DNA from: Gambelia wislizenii | Taxonomy: Eukaryota; Chordata; Lepidosauria; Squamata; Crotaphytidae | DNA length: 64,000 nt | Assembly: GCA_030847615.1 (NCBI GenBank) | Contig: JAUMIR010000003.1 | Location: 338,091,756-338,155,755 of the forward strand | Direction of reading: 5' to 3' | Shown: positions 29,287 through 39,699 of the stretch, piece by piece | Numbering within the stretch: the first letter of the stretch is position 1 | Layout of the letters: every line of letters begins with the position of its first letter | Notes under the pieces: generated by a model | The model's database searches: none | The model's input: the letters and a program-made list of their open reading frames with translations, nothing else | What the model was told of the DNA's origin: nothing | Made by a program: the position numbers and the translations under genes

Positions 29287-31145
29287 TTGTCTGACAGGAC
29301 TCATCATAGGAAATTTCTTCGTTCCTATAGAGAGGCAATACGTGCAGCAAGGAAATCTTTTTCTTCTGCACATATTGCATCTGCAGAGTCTTGCCCAGCA
29401 GAGCTGTTTAGGGTGGTGAGGGAACTGACACAGGTTCCACCTGTGCAGAACTCATTAATAAACCCAACAACGGCCTGCTGTGATGCATTTAACAACTTCT
29501 TTGCAGATAAAAACTCTCAGATAAGAGCCAACTTGGACACCGGGTTTGTAGCAGATTCAATTGACAAGGTGTCCAGTAACTCCATTGATGAGGTTATACT
29601 GGATCAATTTCAATCTGTAAGTACTGATGATGTGGACAAGCTGCTTGGTAGAGTGAGGAAGACTACCTGCCCTCTTGACCCTTGCCCTTCATGGCTGGCC
29701 GCCCAGGGGAGTGATGCCTTTGGGATGTTCCTTGGGGACATAATCAGTGCATCCCTTAAGGAAGGTCATGTTCCATTTTGCTTGAAGGAAGCAGCGGTTA
29801 GACTGCTCCTAAAAAAAACCTTCCCTTGACCCTATGGATATGAAGAACTATAGGCCAGTCTCCTTACTGCCTTTTTTTGAGCAAGGTGATCGAGAGGGCA
29901 GTTGCTCTACACCTCCAAGCTGTCTTGGAAGAAACCGATTATCTAGATCCATTTCAAACTGGCTTTAGGGCGGGATTTGGAGTTGAGACTGCCATTGATG
30001 ACCTTTGCCTGAGCATCAAGAGGGATGGTGTGACCCTGTTGGTGCTACTGGATCTCTCAACGGCTTTTGACACAATAGATCATGACATCCTCTTGGATTT
30101 CCTGAGAAGGCTAGGAATTGGAGGCACTGCACTGCAGTGGTTCCGTTCTTTCCTCTCAGGCAGATTCCAGAAGGTGATGCTTGGGGACAGTTGCTCTGCA
30201 AGGAAATAGCATAATTGTGGTGTCCCATAAGGCGCCATCCTATCCCCGATGCTATTCAATATATACTTGAAGCCACTGGGAGAGATCATCCGGAGGCATG
30301 GGGTGGGGTGTTATCAGTACACCCAGATATATTTCTCCATGCCTCAGTCTTTAGCTCTGACTTCAGATGGTATCTCTTTTCTTAATTATTGTCTTAAGGC
30401 AGTAATGGAATGGATGAGGGAAAACAGATTGAAGCTGAATCCAGATAAAATGGAGGTACTCATGGTAACAGCCCCGAACCCAGGTATTGGGATACAATCT
30501 CCAGTCCTGGATGGGGTCACGCTCTCCTCCAAGGACTATGTTCACAGTCTGGGGGTGCTCCTGGACCTGTCGCTCCAGATGACGAATCAGGTACATGCAA
30601 CGGTCAGGAGTGCCTGTTATCAGCTTCAGCTGATACGCCAGCTGCACCCTTTCCTGGAAGTCAAGGATCTTGAGACCATGGTACATGCTTTGGTAACCTC
30701 CTGTCTTTATTTCTGTAATGCACTCTACATAGGGCTACCCTCGTTCTTGGTCTGGAAACTTCAACTAGTACAGAATATGGCAGCCAGACTGGTCTCGGGC
30801 ACATCTAGAAGAGACTATATAACACCGATCTTAAGATCACTCCACTGGTTCCGGGCCCAATACAAGGTGTTGATTATCACCTTTAAAGCCCTAAATGGAT
30901 TGCGTCCAACCTATCTTCAGGATCATCTCCTTCCATACAGTCCTCCCCGCACTCTCAGGTCCTCTGGGAGGAATTTGTTACAACCTTTAAAAACTAGGCT
31001 TTCTTCGACCTCCCGGAGGGCCTTTTCAGCTATTTCTCCCAGATTATGGAACGGCCTGCCGGATGAGATCCATCATATCACCACCCTAAATAGCTTTTTA
31101 AAAGCTCTTAAGATGGATCTTTTCTGGCAGGCCTTTCCTGAATAG
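29287..31145 (+). pseudogene. L2 LINE reverse-transcriptase domain
   Basis: Three open pieces (29287-29829, 29877-30209, 30249-31145) carry the reverse transcriptase. Visible blocks are FNNFFADK, FQTGFRAGFGVETA, LLDLSTAFDTIDHDIL, LSPMLFNIYLKPLG, the KLNPDKMEVL block, HSLGVLLD, and the C-terminal LWNGLPDEI. A frame change lies at about 29830-29877 and a stop at about 30228 sits inside the block before LSPMLFN. At about 30318 the text is YQYTQIYF where family members have two catalytic aspartates between YA and TQ; they are missing. Confidence 0.9.
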
Positions 31146-31602
31146 ATACCTGGCCATCAAAAATGAAAATCTAGCTTGTCCCGACCTCACTACAGCCACG
31201 GTCAGTTGTTTATTTTTATTGTTTGTATTTTTTTTAAGTATGTTTTAATTCCTGAATTATTTAATTGCATTTTAAGGGGGGGGTGGAATTGAGGGTTTGG
31301 GATGTATATTTTAATTGTTGTAAGCCACCCCGATTGCGTTTCATAGAGGGGTGGGATATAAATAAATATCATCATTATTATTATTATTATAAAGTGGGGT
31401 GAGCAATATTGCTAGGTCTCCTGGCTGAGCTCACTCCCCTGGAATCCACTTTCCAAACATCAAAGGAACTCTCCAAGTTTCTGAACCTACTTTGGAGATA
31501 GGGCCCAGCACCTTGAATAGCTAGCTTCCTTAAAGTTCAGACTAAATCCCAGAGTGGATTCATCACTCTACTATATTAGCCTTTTCAATTTACAGTGTTG
31601 TA

Positions 31603-31832
31603 CAGTGGGTCCTTGTATCTACTGGGGTTTGGTTCCAGGACCTTTCTGTGGATATCAAAATCTGTGGATACTCAAATCCCATTATATACAATGGCTTAGT
31701 AAAGTGGTGTCCCTTATATAAAATTGCAAACAACAATGTTCACTTTTTGGAATTTTGCTTTGTTTGAAAGTTTTCGAGCCATGGATGGCTGTATCTGTGG
31801 ATAAAGAATCTGTGGATACAGAGGGCTGACTG
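31603..31832. mobile_element. Tigger-type MITE
   Basis: The ends CAGTGGGTCCTTGTATCTAC and GATACAGAGGGCTGACTG are inverted, with TA on both flanks (31601-31602, 31833-31834). The interior has GGTTTGGTTCCAGGAC and CCCATTATATA as in 11708-11935. Confidence 0.9.
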
Positions 31833-31834
31833 TA

Positions 31835-32180
31835 TAGTGCTCTTCTTGTCATAGAAGAGATTCACAGCTTATTAGTCTTTTGGCAGGACTAATATGACAT
31901 TTTCATACTGAATGTCTCTCTACAGTAGGAGTGGGCAAAGTACCAGCCATAAGGTACATGTACCCGCCCAGACCCTCACAAAACTCCAGAACTCCTACGC
32001 AAAGCCCCCTTTGACAGAAAAAAAAAATCTGTAAAAAGGAGTGGTGATTTTTACATGTAGTGATTCACCCTCCCCAACACCCCCAACCTCAAAAACCTAG
32101 AGGTTATTACTATTATTAACATAATTTATGCCCTAATTTTCCCCAAAACCAGCACTTCAGACAGCTTGCAAATTAAAATG
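31835..32180. other. Unassigned sequence
   Basis: A CAGTAGGAGTGGGCAAAGTA phrase at 31924 resembles a hAT-MITE terminus but no partner was found. I recognise nothing else. Confidence 0.35.
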
Positions 32181-32858
32181 CAGTCGTCCCTTCACATTCG
32201 TGGGGGTTAGGTTCCCCAGACCCCCGCAAATGTGAAAAATCTGCGAATAATGATTGCCCTCCCCTTCCCCCACCAAAGCGACCATGGGGCCTCCGGAGGC
32301 CCCATAGTCACTTTCTCCTGACTCCCCAGTCCCTTCCTAGGCCTTCACAGTGCCTCAGGAGACCCTCCCGGGCCCCCGTGGATGCCTCCCCGGCCCTCCC
32401 CCTCCCTCCCAGGGCCTTCATGGAGCCTTTGGAGGCTTCGAGAAGGCCTACACGGCCCTCCCCCCTCCCACCCAGGGCCTTCACAGAGCCTTCGGAGGCT
32501 CCGTGAAGGCCTACACAGCCCTCCCCCTCCCACCCAGGGCCTTCATGGAGCCTTCGGAGGCTCCGTGGAAGCCTCCCCAGCCCTCCCCCCTCCCACCCAG
32601 GGCCTTCATGGGGCCTCCGAAAGGTCTCCGAAGGCCCCGTGGAGGCCTCCCCGCTCCCTCCCAGGGCCTTCATGGGGCCTCCGGAGGGTCTCCGAAGGCC
32701 CCGTGGAGGCATCCCCGGCTCTCCCCCCTCCCTCCCCGGGCCTTCACAGGGCCTCCAGAGGCCCCGTGTCGCGGTTTTGGGAGGGCGGCAGAACCCTCCC
32801 AAAACCGTGAATATCCAAAACCATGAATGCTGAGTTCGCAAATGTGGAGGGGCAACTG
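32181..32858. mobile_element. Tigger-type MITE expanded by an internal minisatellite
   Basis: The ends CAGTCGTCCCTTCACATTCG and AATGTGGAGGGGCAACTG match the element at 9852-10201. The right flank is TA (32859-32860), the left flank TG. The core at about 32350-32770 is a tandem array of units of about 60-80 bp that each contain CAGGGCCTTCA then GAGCCTTCGGAGGCTCCGTG-like text. The proline/glycine-rich open frames on both strands come from this array and are not genes. Confidence 0.85.
32350..32770. repeat. GC-rich minisatellite, about 6 units
   Basis: CCCAGGGCCTTCA recurs at about 32408, 32472, 32533, 32597 and 32661, with a variant (CCCGGGCCTTCA) at about 32736. Most spacings are about 61-65 bases. 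Each unit has an internal GCCT-rich palindrome. It lies wholly inside the surrounding MITE. Confidence 0.85.
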
Positions 32859-32860
32859 TA

Positions 32861-33252
32861 AATACAATTTAATAAAAACATGCAAAAGATCAACATTAAA
32901 ATAGAATTAAATTATAAATATTAAACACAATTTAAAACACACAATTCAAAATGGTTAAAAGCAGTACAGTTAAAATAATACAGGATCCTCATAAAAGCTC
33001 TTCTTTTAAAAACCTTCAATTCTCCAAGGTGTGTGGGAGTAAGAAAGGCTGACTGCCAACAGAAGAACAGCAAAGAGGGCACCATTCTAGCCTCCCTACA
33101 ACTAGAGTTCCAAGCTGATGTCTATGCATTTTTAATTTTCTTTAGGCTTGGTTTGCATTGTGGAGATTGGTGTGTCCCACAATAGATATGGGGTGGGGGT
33201 GAAGATTTGGCGCCAGTCCTCTACAAGATCAAGGGACTAAATGGAGAGAATA
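32861..33252. other. L2-like 3' UTR remnant and unassigned sequence
   Basis: The A-rich stretch 32870-32960 (AAATACAATTTAATAAAAAC, then CAATTTAAAACACACAATTC) resembles the reversed AT-rich 3' UTR of L2-type elements. The rest is not recognised. Confidence 0.35.
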
Positions 33253-33639
33253 CAGTAATCCCTCCTTCTTCCCCCCATGGATGCCTGAAACCGCAGATAG
33301 TACCAAACTATATTTTTGGACCACAGTTGACTACTTAAACTTAACCACTAGCACAAAATTAAAGGGGACTTGGGAACAACACACACACACACACTGCTCA
33401 CCTGCTGCTTCATGAAGGGTAGGGGGACCGACTTGCTCCCAACTTTTCTCTCATCACTTCTTCAACAGATGCTTGCACAACAACCAGAAGGCGAGAGGTC
33501 AACTTCCGGCCCAGGCATGTCATAGAATTGCACTGGAGGACAGAGAGATGTCCACATACACTTCTGTTTTCTTGGTAGTGGTGACTGCAGTTAAGTGAAA
33601 CTATGAAAAGTGAACCCATGGATAAGGGAGGGACTACTG
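33253..33639. mobile_element. Tigger-type MITE (CAGTAATCCC variant)
   Basis: The ends CAGTAATCCCTCCTTCTTCC and GATAAGGGAGGGACTACTG are inverted. TA precedes the left end; the right flank is TT. Internal text CATGGATGCCTGAAACCGCA resembles Tigger3/4-like non-autonomous elements of mammals. A short CA repeat lies at 33380-33394. Confidence 0.8.
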
Positions 33640-33769
33640 TTTATGCTTGCAGTTCTTGATTTAGGACCAAAGTAGATATTCCATGGGAAAAATCCAGAGT
33701 GCTGAATCTATCTTGAGAATAGTGTTCAAGACCATTGTTCAAGCTCCTGTACATTTCTAGATTCATATA

Positions 33770-33842
33770 CAGTAAGACCTCCACATTCATAGGGGTTAGG
33801 GATGCAAGCCCCATGCTAAAGTGGAAACACTGCAAAATATCT
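33770..33842. mobile_element. Left end of a Tigger-type MITE
   Basis: CAGTAAGACCTCCACATTCA then TAGGGGTTAGGGATGCAAGC matches the left terminus of 9852-10201. The right half is missing. Confidence 0.65.
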
Positions 33843-34066
33843 CTGGACTCTCTTCTCTATCTTCTCTATCTCTAAGTTGCAAGAAAGGTGAGATACACCA
33901 CACACTGAGAAAAAAAAACATGTGAGTGAGGCTGGCTAGTACCAAGACAAAGAGTGTTATGTCCTCAAACAGAGTGTATATTCCATAGTTCTTTAGTGCA
34001 CTGACACTTTTTACACATTTTAACTTTATATAATAAATTTGTGTATATATTTATGGTAGTAAATGC

Positions 34067-34069
<3 letters not shown>

Positions 34070-34100
<31 letters not shown>

Positions 34101-34101
34101 G
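34070..34101. repeat. (TC)n microsatellite at a LINE 3' end
   Basis: Alternating TC directly continues the GTCTCTCTGGC end of the zinc-finger LINE copy C. On the LINE strand it is a (GA)n tail. Confidence 0.9.
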
Positions 34102-34683
34102 GCTTTTCTTTGCAAACGAAGATTCAGGAAGGACTCATCCCATGCTTTCTGCAAGCGCGCTGATGACTGGAAAGGCCAATCCTAGATAAACATGTCCGGT
34201 TGCAGAAAGCACAGCAGAAGGTCTCTTTGGGTGATGATTCCGGGTTGTTATTCTTTCTGCGTTGTCGTTTCTCTTCAAAACTTTTTCGGTGTGAGCTCTC
34301 AAATAAGGTTGCAGCATTGTGGATAGTGTGTCTACATGCCTCCCAATGTGAGGCCATGGCGGACCATTGTTGGTGATCAATTTGGCTGAGCCTGAGATAT
34401 TGTTTCAGGGAGTCCTTGTATTGCTTTTTTGGAGTGCCCCTCTTCTGCTGACCCATGGCGAGTTCACTGTAGAGTACTATTTTTGGAGGCGATGGTCCTC
34501 CATCCTAGAAACGAGCCCTGCCCAGCACAGCTGTGTTCTCAATATCATGGCCTCAATGCTGGTGATCCCTGCTTGCTCAAGGACAGCAAAATTCATCACA
34601 TAGTCAGTCCAGTGTATATTTAGGATCGTGCATATACAGCTCTGATGAAAGCATTCGAGGAGTCGTAAGTGTTGGCGACAGGG
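34102..34683 (-). mobile_element. Zinc-finger LINE, 3' end copy C
   Basis: On the minus strand the copy contains the thumb-region text EQAGITSIEAM, RTQLCWAGLVSRMEDHRLQK, YKDSLKQYLRLSQIDHQQW, and the C-terminal finger CAFCNRTCLSRIGLSSHQRAC in a frame ending at 34124. The 5' end is truncated at about 34683, just inside the region covered by copy D. Confidence 0.88.
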
Positions 34684-34853
34684 AAAATAGATTAATGAGC
34701 CATATATTTTATGCATTTAAGACTTACTAATTTTTAGGTATTTTAAAAATATTTTCTAGTCTATGTGCATCATCTGCAATTGTCTGCAGTAGGCCACAAA
34801 ATTCCAAAAAAATCAAAAAATCAATTTAATTATTGAGACCAAACTCACGAATA

Positions 34854-35113
34854 CAGGTTGGCCCCTGTATCCATGGGGGATAGGTTCCAAAAAAACACAC
34901 ACCCCGTGGATACCTGAAACTGTGGATAATAGAGAACCCTATTATTTTCAATGAGACAAAAACCAGAAGTTGATGATAGAATCACATTGGAGGACTTAGA
35001 AATGCCTAGAGATAAAATATGTTTTGGGGCGTGGATACCGAATCTATGGATATGGGGGTCAACCTCTAATCAAATCTGCAAAAGTTAAACCCACAAAAGT
35101 TGAAGTTCAACTG
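34854..35113. mobile_element. Tigger-type MITE
   Basis: It begins CAGGTTGGCCCCTGTATCCA and ends GTTGAAGTTCAACTG, with TA flanks (34852-34853, 35114-35115). The interior TGGATACCTGAAACTGTGGA and GAGGACTTAGAAATGCCTAG text is shared with 4615-4909 and 50218-50452. Confidence 0.85.
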
Positions 35114-35119
35114 TATATG

Positions 35120-36125
35120 TTGATTAATTTGGACTAAAACCAGGAAAAGATTTACCGTCACTGGTGTGGAAGCCACCAACCACCACTGATTATTATGATT
35201 CTTCTAAAAACAGATTTGGACACCTTTCTATATGCCATGGTCTCAATCCAAAACTGGTTTTGGATTGCTTTTTGAAGAAAAAAAATGACATTTGTTCCTA
35301 GTCTTTGGATAGATCATAAAGCAAATGAAAGGATAACACCTCTGGAGGTGTCCTATCTCATGTGGTAAATCTGGGCCTATTAAAAGGTTCATTATCAAAT
35401 ATTCCTTTTATTATTATATTTTTATCACTGCAGGGAGTGGGAAGAGAAGTATAATTTGAATTTTCTGCTTCAAACACCAAATGCCTCACAGGACAATGAG
35501 TGCAACAAAAACATTATGAAGCTGCTGGGAGCTAGCTGCACCTCAGACATCCCTTGGAGGTTTTAAGAAATCTCCAAGCAATAAACAACACAAGACAATC
35601 ACTAGTTCTAGGTTATATTAGCCCTCTATGTGGTTCATCATTAGTGACACCTGCTCTATACATGATAAGTGATCATTGATAACATGTCAGCCCTCAAGGC
35701 TTTCTTGTGCAGATATAATGATACAACAGTTCCCCACGTCATCTATTTAATTAGTATTAGTCATATTCAGAGAAGGAATCTGGCCGATTCTTAATATTAA
35801 TTTTTGACAGGAGAATAACATTAAGACGTCATATTTAATTGAGCTTTCCTAATGAAATTTTAAAATGAAAATTGCTTAAAGTTCCTGAAAATGACTCACA
35901 TCTCATGCAGTGCAGCAGTCTAAGAACTCCTTTCTTCCTATTAAAGAAGCGGAAGCTGAATGAAATTTGATTGCATACCCTGTACGTGGGATGCTGATTG
36001 ACTGTATCTGCACATATTTGAGTTTCTATAGTGTTTCCATAGTATCCACCCACAGCTGAACACTGAGCGAAGGGCTAGTTTACACAAACATGGATCATAC
36101 CAGCCCTAGTTGGTCATTTCCTTTC
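35120..36125. other. Repeat-poor segment; candidate conserved non-coding sequence
   Basis: I recognise no transposon. From about 35560 to 36060 the sequence has many homeodomain- or bZIP-like words (CACGTCATCTATTTAATTAG at 35738, TTAAGACGTCATATTTAATT at 35820) and no coding signal. Confidence 0.3.
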
Positions 36126-36134
36126 ACACATTAA

Positions 36135-36716
36135 GGACTTTATCAGACCACCCTCCATAAAAGTTCTTTTGCCAGCATATTTTGATGTGTTTTTATGCTG
36201 ACAAAAGACACTCCACATACAGCAGACTTACCTTGAGCAGCATAAAAGAGGCATCCCCAGCAGTAACAGAGCACGAACAGAACTCCCTTTACTTCTGGGG
36301 TTGAGATCTCGCCGATTCTCGCGAGAAGACTCTAGCGTGGGAAATTTAAATATTAAAGCAAAAAAACCCTCCACACAAAATGTAGACACAAGCACAAAAA
36401 CACACTTTAAAAGTCCCAAGTACAGTGAGGGGGTCATAAAAAGAATGTTCCCTACCTGGCTGTCGTGAGCTCAACCGGAAGTGTTTGCCCATTGACACTG
36501 TATTCACGTGAGCCCAATGGTAGGAGTATTCAAATGCCAGCAATGCCAGCACAAAAGCACCACAGGAGATCAATTGACAGCTTGGCCCGTCAATAAAATA
36601 GAACAGCTTTTAGACTTTACATGATCGCAAAAGGATGATGTCATCTGGTAATGCGCACCCTTTGGCAATCATTAGGTGTCTTTATGATGTCATGTTTGCG
36701 CCATCTGATAAAGTCC
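36135..36716. mobile_element. PIF/Harbinger MITE 1
   Basis: The ends GGACTTTATCAGAC and TCTGATAAAGTCC are inverted, flanked by TAA on both sides (36132-36134, 36717-36719), the Harbinger target. It is 582 bp long. The interior includes CTCGCCGATTCTCGCGAGAA and AAGCACAAAAACACACTTTA, shared with the element at 62043-63415. There is no transposase frame. Confidence 0.9.
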
Positions 36717-36719
36717 TAA

Positions 36720-37319
36720 GACAAGAGTGGTGGTGTCCTGGCTATACCCAACCCCAACATGGTATAGTCCTACTCTACACGGTGGAGCCATAGTGGAGGA
36801 AAGGCTATTCTATGTACCTAGACCATTTTCAAATCCTAGCTAGAGTTCTATCTCTTTTTTTTTAAAAAAAATGCCATTAGTGCACTGTAGTAACTAAACT
36901 ATCATTTCAAAGATGGCAATCAAGAATCAGATATTTAAAAAGCAGATCATGGTTGGAGAAAACAGGAAAGGATGGGTGAACAGGCTAAAGAGATGGAGAA
37001 GCTGAGCAGACCCTTGCTGAATGGGGCTTACCTCCGAGTAAACATATTAGAAGCTTGACCATGGAGACTGGCACTGTGAGGCTGGGTTGCAGAGGAAACA
37101 CCATTTTAAAATTATTCTTTTTTAATTTCATTTTATACTAATTAAAAAACAACAACATCACATTTCAAACAAAAACATAAACAAAATGCACAAAAATGTT
37201 TTTAAAACATTGTAGCATTGCTTCTCTATATCTATATCAAATCTACCATTCAATATAGTTTACTAATCCTCTTCTTTCCCAGATCTTGTTTCTTCTCTAG
37301 ATCTTGTTCTCATTCCAAC
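36720..37319. other. Unassigned sequence
   Basis: No repeat or gene is recognised. It includes an A-rich stretch near 37140-37190 and runs of T and A at about 36852. Confidence 0.4.
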
Positions 37320-37322
37320 TAT

Positions 37323-37916
37323 GGACATTATCAGACTCACCAAATATGGCATCATAATGATGCCACATAAAATGCGAAAGGGCGTGCATACCAGATGATA
37401 TCGCCCTTCCGCATTTATGTACTGGCCAAAAACCACGCGTTTTTGATGGCTCAATTGATGGCTCAAGCCATCAATTGATCCCCGTGGCACTTCTGTGCCA
37501 GCATTGCTGGCATGTGAAACCTCGCACCGTTGTATTCACGTGAATGCAGCGTCAATGGCCAGTCTGGCCAGAACGCTTCCAGGTGAGATCATGAAAACCA
37601 GGTAGGTGACACTCTTTTTATTAACTTCCCCAGGTTACTTGTATTTTTTAAGGCATGTTTCTCTGCTTGTGTAAACATTTTCTGTATTTATTTTTCTTTA
37701 TTTTTTGAATTTGCTATGCTTGCATCTTCTTGCGAGAATTGGTAAGATCTCTAACCAGGAAGTGAACAGAACTCCAATAGTGTTTTGTTCATGCCTGTGC
37801 TGCTTTTTAACACTGCTGGAGGTAAGTCAGATATTTTGGGTTATTGTACCAGGACAGAAACAGGTTTTCTAATAGTGGGACAGGAATGTTAGTGTGTTTT
37901 GTGTCTGATAAAGTCC
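37323..37916. mobile_element. PIF/Harbinger MITE 2, opposite orientation to MITE 1
   Basis: The ends GGACATTATCAGAC and GTCTGATAAAGTCC are flanked by TAT on both sides (37320-37322, 37917-37919). Its left part (ATGATGCCACATAAAATGCG) corresponds to the right part of MITE 1 reversed, so the two copies, 606 bp apart, are in inverted orientation. Confidence 0.9.
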
Positions 37917-37919
37917 TAT

Positions 37920-38665
37920 ATCTATCTATTTTTTTAAAAAAAAAAATACCTTGGCACAGATTAGTGACATGACTTGGTGATCCTATGATTTCTAAGTTTG
38001 CATTTGCATGCCAAATAAATAGGTACCATGTTGTCCAAAATTTACCATCCCTCCTATTTGCTCTTATTGGTTTATCAGTGCATGTTAACTTTTCCATTAA
38101 GGTGATATACCAAAGTCAACATAGCCATTTATTAATACCTAAATCATTCGCACTTTTTCAACAACATGCAATTTCTTGTCTTGCTGCTAGAAGAAACATG
38201 ATCTCAGTTCTATTTTAAGCCACCATAGTATGAATGGATCCTGGTATAGAAACAACTACATGTAAAAGTGACATTCCAAAGGAGCAGTTTTGGCCCATGA
38301 GGTATTGTCAGCTGGCCTTACCTGGTAGAGTCCTTGTCCTCAGAGGAGGAAAGTCAAGAGGGTGGACCCAGCATGACAGATCAGAAGGGAGTGGGGAGTT
38401 CTGGCTGCCAGCAATCCTCTGGGGCAAGTGGAGGTTGAGGCAGAGCCCAGCTCTCCAAGAAGATCACTCTCTCCTTCAGGATCAGAGAGATGACTCTGAT
38501 GCTGAGCCTTCCCATCCAAGAAAAAGATGCTGGCATAAGTGACAGCTTGAGAGAAATCAGTTGTAGAGGCAGCTAGATATATATAAAGTACCTCCAACAT
38601 GGGATAATTAGATCCAATGACAGCCTTAACCTGCCAGCTCCCTTGCATTCCACACTCTTGAACTC
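37920..38665. other. Unassigned sequence
   Basis: No repeat or gene is recognised. Overlapping frames on both strands at 38234-38684 are not similar to anything I know. Confidence 0.4.
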
Positions 38666-38667
38666 CC

Positions 38668-39695
38668 TTGGATCTATTCAACATCTTTATTAATGATTGG
38701 ATGATGGAATAGAGGGCATGCTTATCAGGTTTTCAGATGGCACCAAATTGGGAGGGTTAGTGAATACCCCAGAGGACAGGATCAGAATTCAAAATGACCT
38801 TAACAGATGAGAGAGTTGGACCAAAACTAGCAAAATGAATTTCAACAGGGAGAAATGTAAGGTACTAGATTTAGGCAGAAGAAATGAAATGCAGAGATAG
38901 AGAATGGGTGACACCTGGCTTGACAACAGTACATGTGATCTAGGCTTGACAACAGTACATGTGATCTAGGAGTTTTAATAGACCACAAGTTGAACACTAG
39001 TGAACAGTGTGATGCGGCAGCCAAAAAAGTAAATGCAGTTCTAGGCTGCATCAACAGGAGTAGAGTGTATAAATCGAGGGACTTAATACTACCACTCTAT
39101 TCTGCTTTGGCCAGACCTCGCTTGGAATACTGTGTCTAGTTCTGGGCACTGCAATTCAAGAAGGATATTGACAAGCTGGAATGTGTCCAGAGGAGGATGA
39201 CCAAAATAGTTAAAGATCTGAAAGCCATGCCCTATGAGGAGTGGCTTAGGGAGCTGAATATGTTTAGCCTGGAGAAGAGAAGGCTGAGAGGTGACATGAT
39301 AGCCATGTTTAATTATTTGAAAGGGTGTCTTATTGAAAAAGAGCAAGTTTGTTTTCTGCTGCTCCAGAGATTAGAACACAGAGCAATGGATTCAAACTCC
39401 AAAAAAAAAAGAAAGAAAGAAAGAAAGAAAGAAAAGAAAAGAAAAGAAAAGAAAAGAGATTCCACCTAAACATTAGGAAGAACTTCCTTACAGTAAGAGC
39501 TGTTCAACAGTGGAATACACTGCCTTTGAGTGTGGTGGAGTCTCCTTCTTTGGAGGTTTTTAAACAGAGGCTGGATGGCCATCTGCCTGGAGTGCTTTGA
39601 TTATGTATTCCTGGAGTGCTTTGATTATGTATGCAGGGGGACTGTATGGCTCGTGTGGTCTCTTCCAACTCTATGATTGTATGATTTTTTAATCT
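38668..39695 (+). mobile_element. CR1 LINE, 5'-truncated, sense
   Basis: The copy begins in the reverse-transcriptase catalytic region (ATTCAACATCTTTATTAATG) and runs to the 3' tail (TCTTCCAACTCTATGATTGT). The frame 39197-39469 has [20 protein letters not shown]. The aspartates of the FADD block are lost (TTTTCAGATGG). A 26-bp tandem duplication (38917-38942, 38943-38968) and an AAAG/AAAAG repeat (39402-39456) lie inside. Confidence 0.9.
39402..39456. repeat. (AAAG)n/(AAAAG)n microsatellite
   Basis: Tetra- and pentanucleotide A-rich units inserted in the CR1 3' region, expanded from its AAAAGAGATTCC sequence. Confidence 0.9.
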
Positions 39696-39699
39696 TATC

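Larger units (their letters stand above)
27974..31395 (+). mobile_element. Long L2-type LINE, inactive
   Basis: The element has a repeated 5' region (27977-28147), an endonuclease region (28340-28779), a reverse-transcriptase region (29287-31145), and a 3' UTR ending GTAAGCCACCCCGATTGCG with a final (ATT)n tail at about 31370-31395. This is about 3.4 kb, near full length for L2 elements of lizards. Stops and frame changes separate the parts. It belongs to the same family as the fragments at 12790-13600, 46375-46800 and 63705-64000. Confidence 0.9.

Noticed and set aside
32350..32770. CRISPR-like array
   Set aside because: Units are contiguous and diverging without unique spacers, in a eukaryotic repeat context.
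32308..32841. Long glycine/proline-rich open frames on both strands
   Set aside because: They follow a GC-rich tandem array inside a MITE. Both strands are open for the same reason and no domain is seen.
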